This document shows positions 49,601-60,062 of a stretch of 64,000 bases of DNA, piece after piece (the first letter of the stretch is position 1; the number at the start of each line of letters is the position of its first letter). The DNA comes from Bolinopsis microptera. Lineage: Eukaryota; Ctenophora; Tentaculata; Lobata; Bolinopsidae. A program made the position numbers and the translations under genes. The stretch covers positions 1,886,028-1,950,027 of the forward strand of contig NC_087079.1 of the NCBI RefSeq assembly GCF_026151205.1, read 5' to 3'. Under the pieces are notes generated by a model. That model searched no databases and was not told the origin of the DNA. It worked only from the letters and a program-made list of their open reading frames with translations.

Positions 49601-52600
49601 CTATCTGGTTAGATCTTAGATATTATATCATTGATAAAGACAATTCCGTTTATTGTGAATTTTGTTTATTGACCATCTGGAAATATGCGGTCATCGTGGC
49701 CTTCAGTTCTTATTTCACCTATTTAGCTGTATACTTGTATAGTACATTTCTGAAATTATCATTGATTGATTGAGGAGCACTACCCGAAGGCATTACTCGG
49801 CACTAACGCCTTAAAATCTTTAATTACAATCAAATATAAATATATGCACACAATGTCATTCATCCATTAAGAATACAAATCCCATAATACAGTGACTACA
49901 GTGATTATGTCAAGCATTAATTGTCAGCGGTCCTCCTCTGTCAACTTTTAATAATACTTTAACTCTTGTATTATTATTTCATCTCTCAGTATTCTCTCTG
50001 TATTTTAACCTCTCCAAGTTACCTGTATTCCTCAACCTGTCAGATTGACAATATGGCAGACATATCCTCCTCTGGGAAGCGAGTAACGTTTGGATCAGAC
50101 GAGTTCATGAACTCTGCCCCCTCTACAAAGAGTCTGTTAACTGACTCCTGTAGAGCTAACAACTCTAGCAACTCATCACTAGGTGGGACCTCAAGACTCT
50201 CTATTTTACAATCTATAATCTCACACAGATAGCTAATTTTATTTTGATTGCTTTTTTTCTTTTGTTTTTGATACTTTTTAAGATTCGAACACGGAAATTT
50301 TGTAACCGACAAGTGAAAGTGTTGACATTGTTGAGATAAATTACGTTTTCAGACCGTTCTGCAAGTGTACACAGTATAGAATCCAATCAATCACAGATGC
50401 TTGGGTAAGTTAATAAGATAAATTATCATTTATTAAACTTTAACGATTGAACAAATCAGTCAAAAGAAACACTTTATTCTAGAAGTCGCTTTCAGTACCA
50501 TGCAGAATTATTTTCACTCATGTTCCGTTGTTCGTTCGAAAAACCCAAAAGGTACAAAAATTTAATTGCTATTCACTATTTTTATATTAATGGTAAAAAG
50601 TAGATGATATCAATCGATTCCGTTGGGCCACTTGTGATGTTGAGGATATTCCGTTAAATATCATCGCATTTGAATGAATCAACCGAATAAGAATGAATTT
50701 CATTTTCCCAAAAAAATGATAAACATTGATTTGGGACACGGCTCGTCGCTCCCTAAAAGAGGGCATCCTTCTGATTTTGTTCCACTCTGTGAATCATCTC
50801 CAGGCTCTTGAGGGTCTGACTCATCTTCTTTGGGCTTTTTATCGGGTTCATCTCCTTTCTTTCCACAAGAAAAGTCACATTTCTTGGCCGTCTTCTCCAA
50901 TTTCTTGCAAACCTTCATGGCTTTCTTCTTCAACCTTCCTTTTCCGGCAGCACAACCAAGCTTTGACTTGAAACCACTACTGATACATTTCTTAAACTTC
51001 TTAACAGTCTTCTGACACTTCTTATTGACCTTACACTCTATCAAAACAACAGCTGCTGAAATGAAAACCAGTACCCAAAACGATCCCGGCATTTGGGTGT
51101 CTGAGTCACTAAAAGTAGAAAACTGACTTCAACGAATTGAATTTACAATGAAGATATCATTAAATGTGTGTAACTCTTCATTCTTACTTTTTAAGTGAGA
51201 ACAGACCACCCCGCATGAGAATTTGCTAATTGCTATTTATTGACGTCGCCAATTATCATTGAAACTTACTTAGTTAATATAACTTTGACAATAGTTGTCA
51301 ACAGCCGACGAAATATGGTCCAGAATGCAGATGTACATATTATGTTATAGAGCTAGAAAAAGTCTAATTTAGATTTTAGAGGTGCTGCTAACCTAACTAA
51401 TCCTAACCAAACACATCCTTCAGAGCCAGTATGAGCAGTTACTCACAGTTCAGTACACCCCCTTCCTCTCCATTCGCCTTCGACTCTCAACACTCGGCAT
51501 CGCCTCACACTGGACCTCGAGATATTACCTCTACTTCCTTCTCTGTTGCTCAGGGACTCTGGAGGAAGTCTAGCAAGTGAGTCAGTTTACTGGAAAACTG
51601 CCAAACAGTTCATCATTCATTACCCGAAAGAAAAAATAATATTGATCACGATAGATGTTGACATTAACAGATTTTAAGTCCAACTCCAAGTCGTTGTATA
51701 CCTATAATTATACCCTTGAAATCCTCTCCTCAGTTTAAAAAAGAGGCCCTCCTCCCTGCCAGCCCCAAAACAGCACACCTGGACATCAGAAGAGCTACAA
51801 AAGTTCATATTCCGACCCTCAGACCTTATGATACCTCCCAAGGTGCTGATATCGTACCTGAAGCTGGACAATGAAGCGTTCCAGGCCAACTTGATACTGA
51901 AACTTGTTAACACTTTAGAGGTTGGTGTTTTTGAACAGGATTTAACAGATCTTTTGTCAGTTTTATTTTTGATTTCATGTTTATTGGACTTGTGAAAATG
52001 AACTCGTATCTAGCTATTGTACAAATAGTCTCGGAGGGCACTGGGCAGAATTTTAACTTAAAAAACCCTCAGTTGAATGGGCTGGCGGAGTGTGTTTGTG
52101 ATTTAACTACGAAAGAAGAATATGACTTCGAGGAACTCGGTTACTATGACTGGTTGAATGAAAAAGTCAGTTCTTTTCACCGCCACATTTTTGAACAGAG
52201 CGCTTGAATAAACTTTTTAAAATTAAATAAATACTTTTACAATACGGGACTCCAAGTTCTTGCCCCACATTGTATTGGTTAAACACTCGCATATTTCACC
52301 TATTATAACCAGCTACACAGGTAGAAGAGTGTGAGTATATCCTGGTGATGATGTCTAAACACTATGTTAACTCCCTGTCCATCCTAACTAAACTGGACGG
52401 TATAACTCCGCCTCACTCAGCCTCTCACAGGGGCTCCCCTTACATCACTGCAGCTGATATCACCAGATGGGGACTTAGTCCCAGCGAGGTAGGGTACTTT
52501 GTCAAACTTAATCACATTATCAACGAGAGAGGTTTTATCATAGAACGGAAGTTCGTAGTGATCCGTCAATATTTCTATATAAAAGACAGTATTCTTATTG

Positions 52601-53148
52601 GTAAACTTAGAAAGACGTTTTGCTTGCAAGAGGACTGTGTGATATCCCTGCATCTACCCAAGTTAAGATTACTTAAGTAGCACTCCCCAGGTTCAGCGGA
52701 GGTTTATCCCAGTGCTGAATGATGACATGGAGCAGATACAGACCCCTTCCTGGCTCCAACAATTACCCTACTTCGTACCTAGCGAGATATGTGAGCTCGG
52801 TTATCACGTGAGTCTTAGAACTCTTGCGTTTCTTCTGACTTCTGGGCTTGCTTCTCTGAAATAGTCTCGATCAAGCACCTTTCTTTTTATAGGTAGCTTC
52901 CAGAATTTGTTCTTCGCATCTTTGTCACAGTTATTGTGTGATGTGTCCCTTTTTTGTAATGAAGTATAAGCCAAAAAGGAGGAAGGAAACTAAAAGAGAA
53001 AATATCCCAGCTGATAAGTAGAGACTGCAGAGAGTCAGTGATGATCCCCAACATATTCGAGACTAGTCAGAGTAGTGGGCTGAACACAGAGACAGCTGAC
53101 GAGAGCAGGGCTGACCAGCTCGTCTTATCTATGTCTGATATCGGTTAG
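37620..53148 (+). CDS. LRR protein with C-terminal SEFIR/TIR-like domain
   Basis: Exons: 37620-37680, 38043-38190, 38391-38568, 38724-38815, 38992-39085, 39632-39838, 40005-40304, 42446-42607, 43268-43382, 46603-46732, 46886-47022, 47230-47286, 49160-49278, 49431-49607, 50044-50182, 50353-50404, 51424-51576, 51734-51924, 52014-52165, 52321-52488, 52691-52807, about 52970-53148 (TAG). All but the last join keep phase. About 1040 aa. Exons 3-6 encode LRRs (LELLDLSYNRFSEFPEEI, LKELDLSHNNISSIP, VLNLSNNRIKRLP) closed by a cap (VDFSHNPLTFPPIEVCNRGF). A Lys/Ser-rich and acidic linker follows. The C-terminus reads PPKVLISYLKLD, YYDWLNEKVEECEYILVMMS, RRFIPVLND, PSWLQQLPYF, KLKEKISQLI, in the order of the SEFIR domain of IL-17 receptors and the adaptor CIKS/ACT1. 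No signal peptide or membrane helix is seen, so it is probably cytosolic. A role in innate signalling is inference. Confidence 0.72.
37901..38059. repeat. ~80-bp tandem duplication across an intron-exon border
   Basis: GTAATGGTCAATAGAGGAAA through CTGCAGAGGTAGTAACAGAG occurs at 37901 and again from 37980. The second copy supplies the acceptor used by exon 38043; the first holds a spare acceptor. Confidence 0.85.
39109..39310. repeat. (ACATTGT)n microsatellite
   Basis: Seven-base units with occasional GCACATT and TTTTACATT variants, in the intron between exons ending 39085 and starting 39632. Confidence 0.92.
40283..42345 (+). repeat. ~75-bp minisatellite carrying an exon end and its 5' splice site
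   Basis: About 27 units. Each repeats the last codons of exon 40005-40304 (GCTACTCTGGTCGAG), the donor GTATGGGCTC and about 40 bp of intron (TATCAGCACTTTCTATACTA plus GTCTAAT). Units differ in a short linker (GTCCTTTAGGAACTAGATGA versus CTGCTAATGA). Every copy preserves the donor. Confidence 0.93.
42742..43215. mobile_element. hAT-type MITE with 8-bp target duplication
   Basis: CAAGGTTGTTAAATACGT at 42751 is mirrored by ACGTATTTAACAACCTTG ending 43207, flanked on both sides by CACACCTG (42742-42749 and 43208-43215). The 8-bp duplication and CA(A/G)GGTTG-type ends fit hAT elements. The interior, about 457 bp, is full of TAATACG motifs and non-coding. It sits in the intron before exon 43268. 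Confidence 0.88.
43893..44860. repeat. 33-bp minisatellite with 66-bp higher-order period
   Basis: About 29 units of ATCATGAATTGTGTTGTGCC plus GTTGAATTACGCT, alternating with a variant carrying GTGTAATCACGCT. Units of 33 bp keep both strands open, so the 292-294 codon frames on each strand are artefacts. Confidence 0.93.
45048..45758 (-). CDS. Nested coiled-coil protein, 236 aa, family not recognised
   Basis: A single-exon minus-strand gene inside the plus-strand LRR-SEFIR intron 43383-46602. It starts at ATG 45758, 21 nt after a possible acceptor (CTTTATAG on the minus strand). Almost the whole protein is charged heptad coiled coil (for example EIEKLQLDVDSLKEETAALV and QLLKLNANCINV). It has no signal peptide or membrane helix, and it ends in LESSTAVLEKMIKA. 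Codon use and the absence of stops over 711 bp support a real gene. Coiled coils of this type occur in axonemal and cytoskeletal proteins, but I cannot name the family. Confidence 0.78.
   Translation of the reverse strand: MSSELDQLKATHEELRLQKRAIDRETEDTRTKTIEDKRAAEAEIEKLQLDVDSLKEETAALVEKNKGLESKVSSLKEEHVQKKKTQEEDYDTQRRHKQKLQFQESKLCTKKVNIEKKCDPVEVHRLQIEELKNEVEHNKNEREEVKKIYETEMNKVDNILAKLKFQVTTWEKKVQTAREQLLKLNANCINVREATRKELYDKDLLLQRLILDTKRCNKSIPELESSTAVLEKMIKA
46421..46449. repeat. Poly-G run with short TTAGGG-like motif
   Basis: A run of 12 or more G followed by TTAGGGTTAGGT. Too short to be an interstitial telomere tract. Confidence 0.6.
47576..48944. mobile_element. Fold-back element with 669-bp inverted arms, TTAA-flanked
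   Basis: Left arm 47580-48248 and right arm 48272-48940 are near-identical inverted copies around a 23-base loop. Both ends start with a G run (GGGGGGGGGG on the left, mirrored on the right) and are bordered by TTAA. There is no transposase; the frames inside are copies of each other. It lies in the intron 47287-49159. TTAA suggests piggyBac-mediated mobility, though the G-starting end is atypical. Confidence 0.88.
50700..51092 (-). CDS. Nested secreted Lys/Cys-rich protein
   Basis: A 130-aa single-exon gene on the minus strand in the LRR-SEFIR intron 50405-51423. A signal peptide (MPGSFWVLVFISAAVVLIEC) is followed by a basic domain with cysteines spaced C-x10-C-x14-C-x9-C-x3-C (GFKSKLGC, GRLKKKAMKVCKKLEKTAKK, CDFSC). 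An acidic, Pro/Asp-rich tail follows, with two more cysteines (EGCPLLGSDEPCP). The same cysteine spacing and the GF-S-LGC / LKKK / C-KLEK--KKC residues occur in the protein at 60063-60920. No known family is recognised; the final C-x3-C recalls ShK-type folds, but the spacing differs. Start: ATG 51092, 16 nt after an acceptor. Confidence 0.82.
   Translation of the reverse strand: MPGSFWVLVFISAAVVLIECKVNKKCQKTVKKFKKCISSGFKSKLGCAAGKGRLKKKAMKVCKKLEKTAKKCDFSCGKKGDEPDKKPKEDESDPQEPGDDSQSGTKSEGCPLLGSDEPCPKSMFIIFLGK
51109..51130 (-). promoter_or_regulatory. Splice acceptor upstream of the nested secreted gene
   Basis: On the minus strand TCAGTTTTCTACTTTTAG ends at 51109, giving a 16-nt leader before the ATG. 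Strong pyrimidine tract; candidate trans-splice site. Confidence 0.55.
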
Positions 53149-54036
53149 TTAGTTTGTTTCCTGTTCAGATATTGTTATATTATGTGCTTGTTTGTTTTGT
53201 ACTTGGTCCTGTCTTGTCCTGTGACTTGTCCTGCCTTGTCCCTTCCTGATATGAACTGGTTTGTTCTGTCATCTTTTATGAGTTATGTTTGGTTATTATT
53301 TAATTATGATAATAAACAAGTTGTTATTGAATATTTGATAAAATTACAATAGTTTTTTGATCGGTTTAACTTTAAGCTTTAAATATCTCTCCCCCCCCAT
53401 TAAGTTTTGTGTACAAAAGTTTACTAAGTTTGGTCGCGCGGATGCTAGGAAATACTCTTCAAGATAGAACTATAACTCAGGCTATAGAAATCTCTACACA
53501 ACTATACAAGTACTCAAGTATAAAAACCATCGCTTATTGAATAGAAGGTAAATTTATTGACATCTTGGTTATTGTTGAATTGTTGTTTGAACTCATTTGC
53601 TAGATTAACATCGTAACTTCAATGAATTCTTCTCCACGAGATACAATGTACGGCAGATATATCCTCGACCATATTATTTGCTTGTCTGCAAACACATGAT
53701 TACAAAAGCTCTTGTATTATTTTCCCAGTAGTCTATTATATTAATTAATTAACCTCAATTTAACCAGGAAATACCTAGTATGTTGCGGTCTCATTTTTTG
53801 TGTATTGATCGTTTCTTCTCTCCTTTGATGTACTTAATGTTCTTAGTTTTTTCTGATTTTCATCTTTTGTTGCTCTTTATATTTGGTCTATTGAGTCGGA
53901 AAGACCATTTCTATATCAAAATTTCACTTAATTTCATTTGATTCAAGCTTAACTCTCACCAACCATCAATCTCATTCGATTTTAACAACCAAAACTCTTG
54001 TTAGGTTAAGTTTTCAACGAACATCAGACAATAGAC
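53149..54036. other. Intergenic region
   Basis: AT-rich gap between the LRR-SEFIR stop codon and the next gene. Contains AATAAAC at about 53310 as a possible poly(A) signal. No gene seen. Confidence 0.45.
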
Positions 54037-57000
54037 ATGTTGTCTGGGAGAGAAAATCATGGAAGTGAACTTAAAAGAAGTGGTGTTGAAGGAAAGGAGC
54101 AGAGGGATGCCAGAGAGTCCCTCCATCAAACAACTAACAGAAACTACAAACACCAAGTTCAACATCAACAGCATCATCTACAAAATTATCAACAAAAACA
54201 CCAAGTTCAACATCAACAAAATCATCTCCTGCATCCCTTATACCATCAGCAGATTCCACCTCATCCGTTAGAAATGAATGCTGTCTACCCAATGACTTCT
54301 ACTCAATTCAGTGCGATGAGAACTCAAGTCCGGTCCCAGTACCCCGCTAAAAATACATACATACAGACACAACACTTACACCCACCTTACCAGGGAAGGG
54401 GCAGCATGCAGACATATCATAATGCTGATCATATAACTTCTGCTCAACCTCCCCCTCATAAGCAATATAATGCCACCTCCTATTCCAAATCTCTAGTTCA
54501 ACATCCTCAACACTCAGTCCGACACTCCGGGTTACCTCCTCCAGAATTCCAACCTCCTCTCATCACCATGGACCAGCTTCCAATTCATCAATAAACAAGA
54601 GCAGATTCAGGAGTACCATACTTACTCCACAACCCCAAACCAGTCCGATGTTGCATCCCCTCAACAGAGCCAATACGCGCCCCTAATGACAGACAGCACC
54701 GCTTTGCATCAATGCACCTCGCACCAGTTCCCTCGCAAGCCACACGGGTAGGTGCTACGACGAATTCTTCTGTAGACCATCAGAGGAATACAAACTTGCA
54801 CAAATCTCAGTTTCCTGTTCAACTAGCAGGATCAAATTACTATTCAGTGCCTGCAACCTATAACTCTGAGTGTCCGAAATCTGTACCACCTCATTACCAC
54901 ACAGTTGCACCAATGTCTCATTCTGTGGCAATCAACCCCAACCCATACATAGCATCAGTGGCAATCAACCATCCATATCCAGCTAACTCTTATCCAGCAT
55001 CTGTGACCTCCCAACACCGACCTGTACAACCTCATTCCCACTCAGTCCCTACAAATCACTACAGAGCACCCTCAAACAGTCAATCAGCTCAGCAAAACTT
55101 CAACGTAACACAACCTGCTCCAATGCCGAGTGTTCAAGTGCCTGTTTCTGACACGATTGCCTCCAGTTCCTATCTGCCCCCTTACTACCATGGTGCTATA
55201 GCAACTCACTTCAACTATAGAGATAACACCAAGAGCATCTCGGCCACACATCAACCTCTACCTCCTACAACCTCCAACATCCCTATCCAGAGATTAGAAT
55301 CTTCTGTAGTGGGACAGGTTTCTAACAGTGTGAAAAGCTTTGAGGCAGATATTGTAAACACTGAAGTTTCAACCACGGAGTTTAACTCTTCTAACACTCT
55401 GAATATAGGCTACTCCGAGTCTGATCCAACATCTTCGTCTCAAGAAGATCTGAGTGATTGTGATTCCTACACTATTGAGTCAGTGGGGAACACAGCTGGT
55501 GAACTGTCGGAGATAATCCCTGATCGATCCTATCAGGTCCTACGTGGTGTTTCTAGGGTCCGGGTTCTTGGAAAGGACATCAAGTGTACACAGCAACGTT
55601 CTAACAAAAAACTGATTTACCAAGTCACTCACCAAGGTAGTGAATTCTATGTTCATGCTGATGAAGTTAAGCTGATTCGGCATTTGAATCGGAAAGAAAA
55701 TGCGACAAAAAATCAGATTCCTGTAGGAGTTGGAGGAGATCTCTTTCCAAAAGATGTTTCTACCCCAAAATCCACTGGGAATAGGTCCCAAAATGATGTG
55801 AACCACTCAGTACCGGAGGGAGATCCAAAATCTGTCCATGTCCTGCTACCCAGAGATGAAGATCCGGGTGCCAAATTTTGGGCAGAAGTTCCAGAGAGCT
55901 CCGTTTCTAAGTCAGATATCGGAGAATTGTTTGATGTTGAATACGAAGGAAATGTCTTCCAAGTTACAAAAGCGAACATTGCTCAGATTGAAATTGAACA
56001 TGACGTCAAATCCACTGTAAATTCAGTCACAGAGACAGTTGAATTGAGAAGGTTTGCCAGAGTGTACGTTGGTGGAGAGTGGCAAGTGTTTCCTATTGAC
56101 AAAGTCAAGGAGAGCATCCGTAAACCTGGAACTTACGTTGTGAAGATGACGGAGAAAAACGTCCGAGTCAGAAGAGACCTGGTCGAGTTTTTCGAGAAAG
56201 AAGCTGCCGATGAATCTGTTGATTGTTCTCTCCAACAGAATATGAAAACGATGTCCGATGCTACAGTATCTGCAACTAGTACAAAACTAGATGTCCTACA
56301 ATACAGTGTCTTTATCGAAGGGAAATTCGTTTTACTAAACGGTAAACATGTCCGTCCCATCCACACCAAGCCAGGTTACTACAAAGTCCTCCACCTCTCC
56401 CGGAAGTATGTGGTCCACATGAACCTAGTCCTGCCAGTGGTGTGGGACCCTCAGAGAGGAGAGGAGGTGGTCATTGCTCCTACTCATTTCCGGGTCCTCT
56501 CTGAAGAGGGCGAGTACATCCTCCCTGCTGAGATGGTTCGACCTGATCCTGGGGTTCTCAACGTCTTTATTGTTAGGTCTGGCCTGAACCAGTCTGTGAG
56601 GGTAAAGTCAGGTCTGATGTTCCCGATGTGGCTGAACAGTGATACTATATGTGTAACTGACTCTACTGAGATGGATGAGCTTACACTTAATGAGACTGAG
56701 CAGCAGATGAAACCTGATTTGAACAAAACTCCACCTTCAAAGAAGGCTGTGCTCCCGCATAAATCAACACCACTAAACCTCTAGCTAGATCAGCTTCATT
56801 CCGAACACCAGAGGACTACAACTACAAGGTGTTTAAAGACGGGAAGTATTTCTTCCTGGACAACAGTAAAGTAGAGGAGATAACCTTGCTCACAGGATTC
56901 TACAAGGTTTGTATAGCCGGAGAGTGGAGCTACCACCCTGCTTACTGTATCTCCAGAGTCCGGAGACCAACCCTCCGGAGGACCCTGTCTCTGGAGAGAC

Positions 57001-57365
57001 TCACTAACACCTCCTGGGAGGAAAGCTTGAGGAGGCACTCCAGGGTTCAGGAGATAAAGGGAGCTAGACCCAGGTGGAGACATAGTTTCGCTGGTGAGTC
57101 GGTAACTACTAGGGGTGGAAAGTTGAACAAGATACGGGAGAGTCGGCTTCAGAGATTTGAGGCAAATACCGAGCAGAAATCTGTAGTTTCAGAACATAAA
57201 TCTGTGGATTCAGAACTGTTGAGCGGCGGAACTGTAGCTTGTGACAGTAAGCAAAATATTGATTCTAGTTCGGCTGGAAATACGGAGAAAATTACTGCGA
57301 GATCCAAGACTTCTTCTGGCTTGACGATCTCAGATTTATCAAGCGTTTCTTTGACCAGCAGATAA
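54037..57365 (+). CDS. Pro/Gln/His-rich protein with six beta-rich repeats, frame interrupted
   Basis: Coding sequence runs 54037-54594 (frame 1), continues in frame 2 to about 54712-54751 (Gln/Ser-rich, same style), returns to frame 1 (to 56784), then frame 0 from about 56770 to the stop at 57365. No intron borders fit, so indels (assembly or mutation) are likely. The N-terminal 450 aa are low complexity, rich in Q, H, P, S and Y. The C-terminal half carries about six copies of a 45-50 aa motif: Y-V-x3-GK-x3-L-x4-V-x2-I-x4-G-Y-x-V-x8-V-x3-LV. Clear copies contain QYSVFIEGKFVLLNGKHVRP, RFARVYVGGEWQVFPIDKV and NYKVFKDGKYFFLDNSKVEE. I do not recognise the repeat. A matrix or adhesive role is possible, but no signal peptide is seen at the chosen start. 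Confidence 0.72.
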
Positions 57366-59214
57366 TACTGTCTGTTAGATCTCATTCCTTTCGTCATAAA
57401 CATTCTTTACATGTTATAAATATTCAAACTATTTAATCTTCAACGCTAAAATAAGACTTTCGTCTAAATTTTTCGCGATGCCATATTCCAAGATTTACCT
57501 CTATGGCTTCCTGCAAAGGAATTTCAGAGTGTGAATACAATGTGATTTACGTCCTTTGTGCATACACGACACAGCCTGCCGACTGCAGCCTGCTGTGCCT
57601 AAAATAGATATTTTTGTTCTAATTTCTTGCAAAGTGTACCACTACCTCGTTATCCGGTCTCCTATCGTTGTGTTATACCTTTGGTCGTACGAGACTTGGT
57701 CTTGCGAGACTTGGTCAGAGAAGACTCTTGGTTATGAATACCAAGTCCCCATTATACTTCCGGAAATGCCGACTAGCTGTTCATGTTAGACGGCTATTAG
57801 AGGGCTGTTAGCGTAACAGCTGGCTAATAGCCTTCTAACAGCGAGTCGGCATTGTGCCTACTTGCTATATTTCCCAAATTTCCTCTTTTACGACGAGCAT
57901 GACGCTGAATATAGAACATTACTATAATCGAAAACTGCAAATGTTCAACCAACAACGCAGCCACTCGTTCAGTGTTCATCCTTAGTTTCCTTTGAAATTA
58001 GTTCGAACCGCTCTCTAATTTATCATTACTGTTCCATCTGATAAGGCTGACATATTCCGTAATTGTATATTATTAATTGTATAATATGTTGTAATTAAAG
58101 ATTAACCAGGTGTCAGGGTCTTTATCGGAAACTATCTGTCATTATAATCGCTGCTTGTAATTGCATCTCATGTTATAATTACAATATTAATAGTACGTGT
58201 TTGTTGATGATAGAAACTCGCTTTACCAAAGCCTTACATGGATCAACAATTTACAACGTTTTATTGCTGAAAGCTTATCGTGCATCTGCAGGGTTCTTAC
58301 ATTCTTAATAGTTTGTTAGATTCTGTTTTATATTCGGGTGTTCACTGAAAATATGAAGCCGTACTTCAGTAATTATACTACAGTTTTATGTCTTTTTATT
58401 TCGTGATGATACAGCTGTTACTCTGTTTTATAACTGCTCATAATATGGATATTTACTTTTTCTCTCTTCCAGTGGTTAGTTTGACCGCACAGTTTTGCAG
58501 AATTTGTTTAAAAAGATATGATTATTGGAATTTGGATAACAGCCAATATAACTTGAGAACAACATTATGGGGCTCTCTTATCATTCATAATATCGATAAT
58601 CAATAACGTTTAAAATTAGTATAGCCCATTACTGATTCAACCATTATTAGATCAACAAAAATATGAAAATGTAAGAAAATCGGTTAAAATACGGATTTAC
58701 GGCCCTCAGAATGTCGTTTTAAAGGTAAAATATTTCAAAGACTTGTAAATTTGTTGACGATTCTGCTCTACACTGTGTCTCATGGTCACATTTCTAGCCA
58801 CCGTGTGTCCAGTGTCCGCCTGTGATCAATCCTGATAGTTAACTTATTTACACTTTCTCTTTAGAACCTTGTGACCTGCCAAGGCTTCAATCTGTGTTTC
58901 CGGCGACAAAATAATGTTTCCTATTCAGATCTTTAAAAACTCTCCAGCATGTTCATCTGCTCTGGATATGTGTTTTGACAAAGATATGCCCTGTTACATG
59001 CTAGTTGTATTATAAACAACAGATAAACTGATCTTTCTTTTGAATCGATCGCTCTAATTATTCCTTAGCTTTACCGTTACGATATCAATTTTTTTCTTTT
59101 TCTGTGCCTAGGTGGTGTATACACTCTGACTATTATAGATATCACTAGTTTTCCGATCTCTGAAATGGCTCTTCAGACTCTTAAGCTTTAAAGTACTTAA
59201 AAGTCAGTCATAAC
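57366..59214. other. Intergenic region
   Basis: No supported gene. An imperfect hairpin lies at about 57775-57850 (CTATTAGAGGGCTGTTAGCG against CTAATAGCC/CTAACAGC). Confidence 0.4.
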
Positions 59215-59760
59215 AGCTGCAAACTGCACGAGTCGTGGATAAATTAGTTTGAACATTTACTCGACATTACTTTGAAATTAAATTATCGTCTGTTGGACTG
59301 CGTATATTAATCATCTATCATGGGGACGGTTCAGTGGTATAGCTTTGCTGTTCACTCATTAATGGCCGGAATCAATTGAGATCGAATTATTTGTCAAGCA
59401 TAAAAGAATTAGTAGCATTATAATTCACTGTTAAATTTATTTCCATTAATTATTTTCTCTAAGTTTCATTAGATGAGCACTCTACAACCAAAAAGAAACT
59501 CACTGAATGATTGACGTATTGCACAATTGAGACCACAGTTGAAACTCGTGTATCATTGATATATTTAAATATACTATTTTATGAAGCTCAGCCTTGACAA
59601 CTGGTTAGGCGGGCTGATGACAGATGAGACCCGCAGCAGCTGCTAATTGCCACAATTATGTCGGCGTGGTAGCCTAACGTCGAAACGAACTCCATTTATA
59701 ACTATTCTAAGTAGTATTTATAAATACATTAACTTTACTCTTAGGTCTAGTAGCAACTCA
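59215..59760. repeat. Diverged duplicate of 61440-61960
   Basis: Shares, in the same order, GTGGATAAATT, TTTAAATTATC(G/A)T-like sequence, TGTTGGACTGC, AATCAT, the GCTAATTGCCACAATTATGT / TATGTCGG block, and CGACGAACTCCATTT-type sequence with the segment at 61440-61960. The two copies flank the TSP1 gene as direct repeats. Confidence 0.6.
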
Positions 59761-60062
59761 TCGAATCTAGCATGATATTCTTGAGACTTTGAATGATGAT
59801 TAGCCTATGCAGACACCTCTATAAAAATGAAAAATAGCATTAGCATAAACAAATGCAAACAGCAAATTAGAAATTTAAGTGCGCTCGGAGTTATGATTTT
59901 AAGATACTAAAACACACCTAGGCAAACTAGTTGTTGTTCAATTTTAAATCACACTAAGAAATAAAAATTATTCTGAAACATGCAAAGTCTTTTCAAGGTT
60001 TGATTCTAATGTCCATGGCGCACCATCCTCCTACCAAATGTTGTTGAGGGAAAGTAGCCTAG

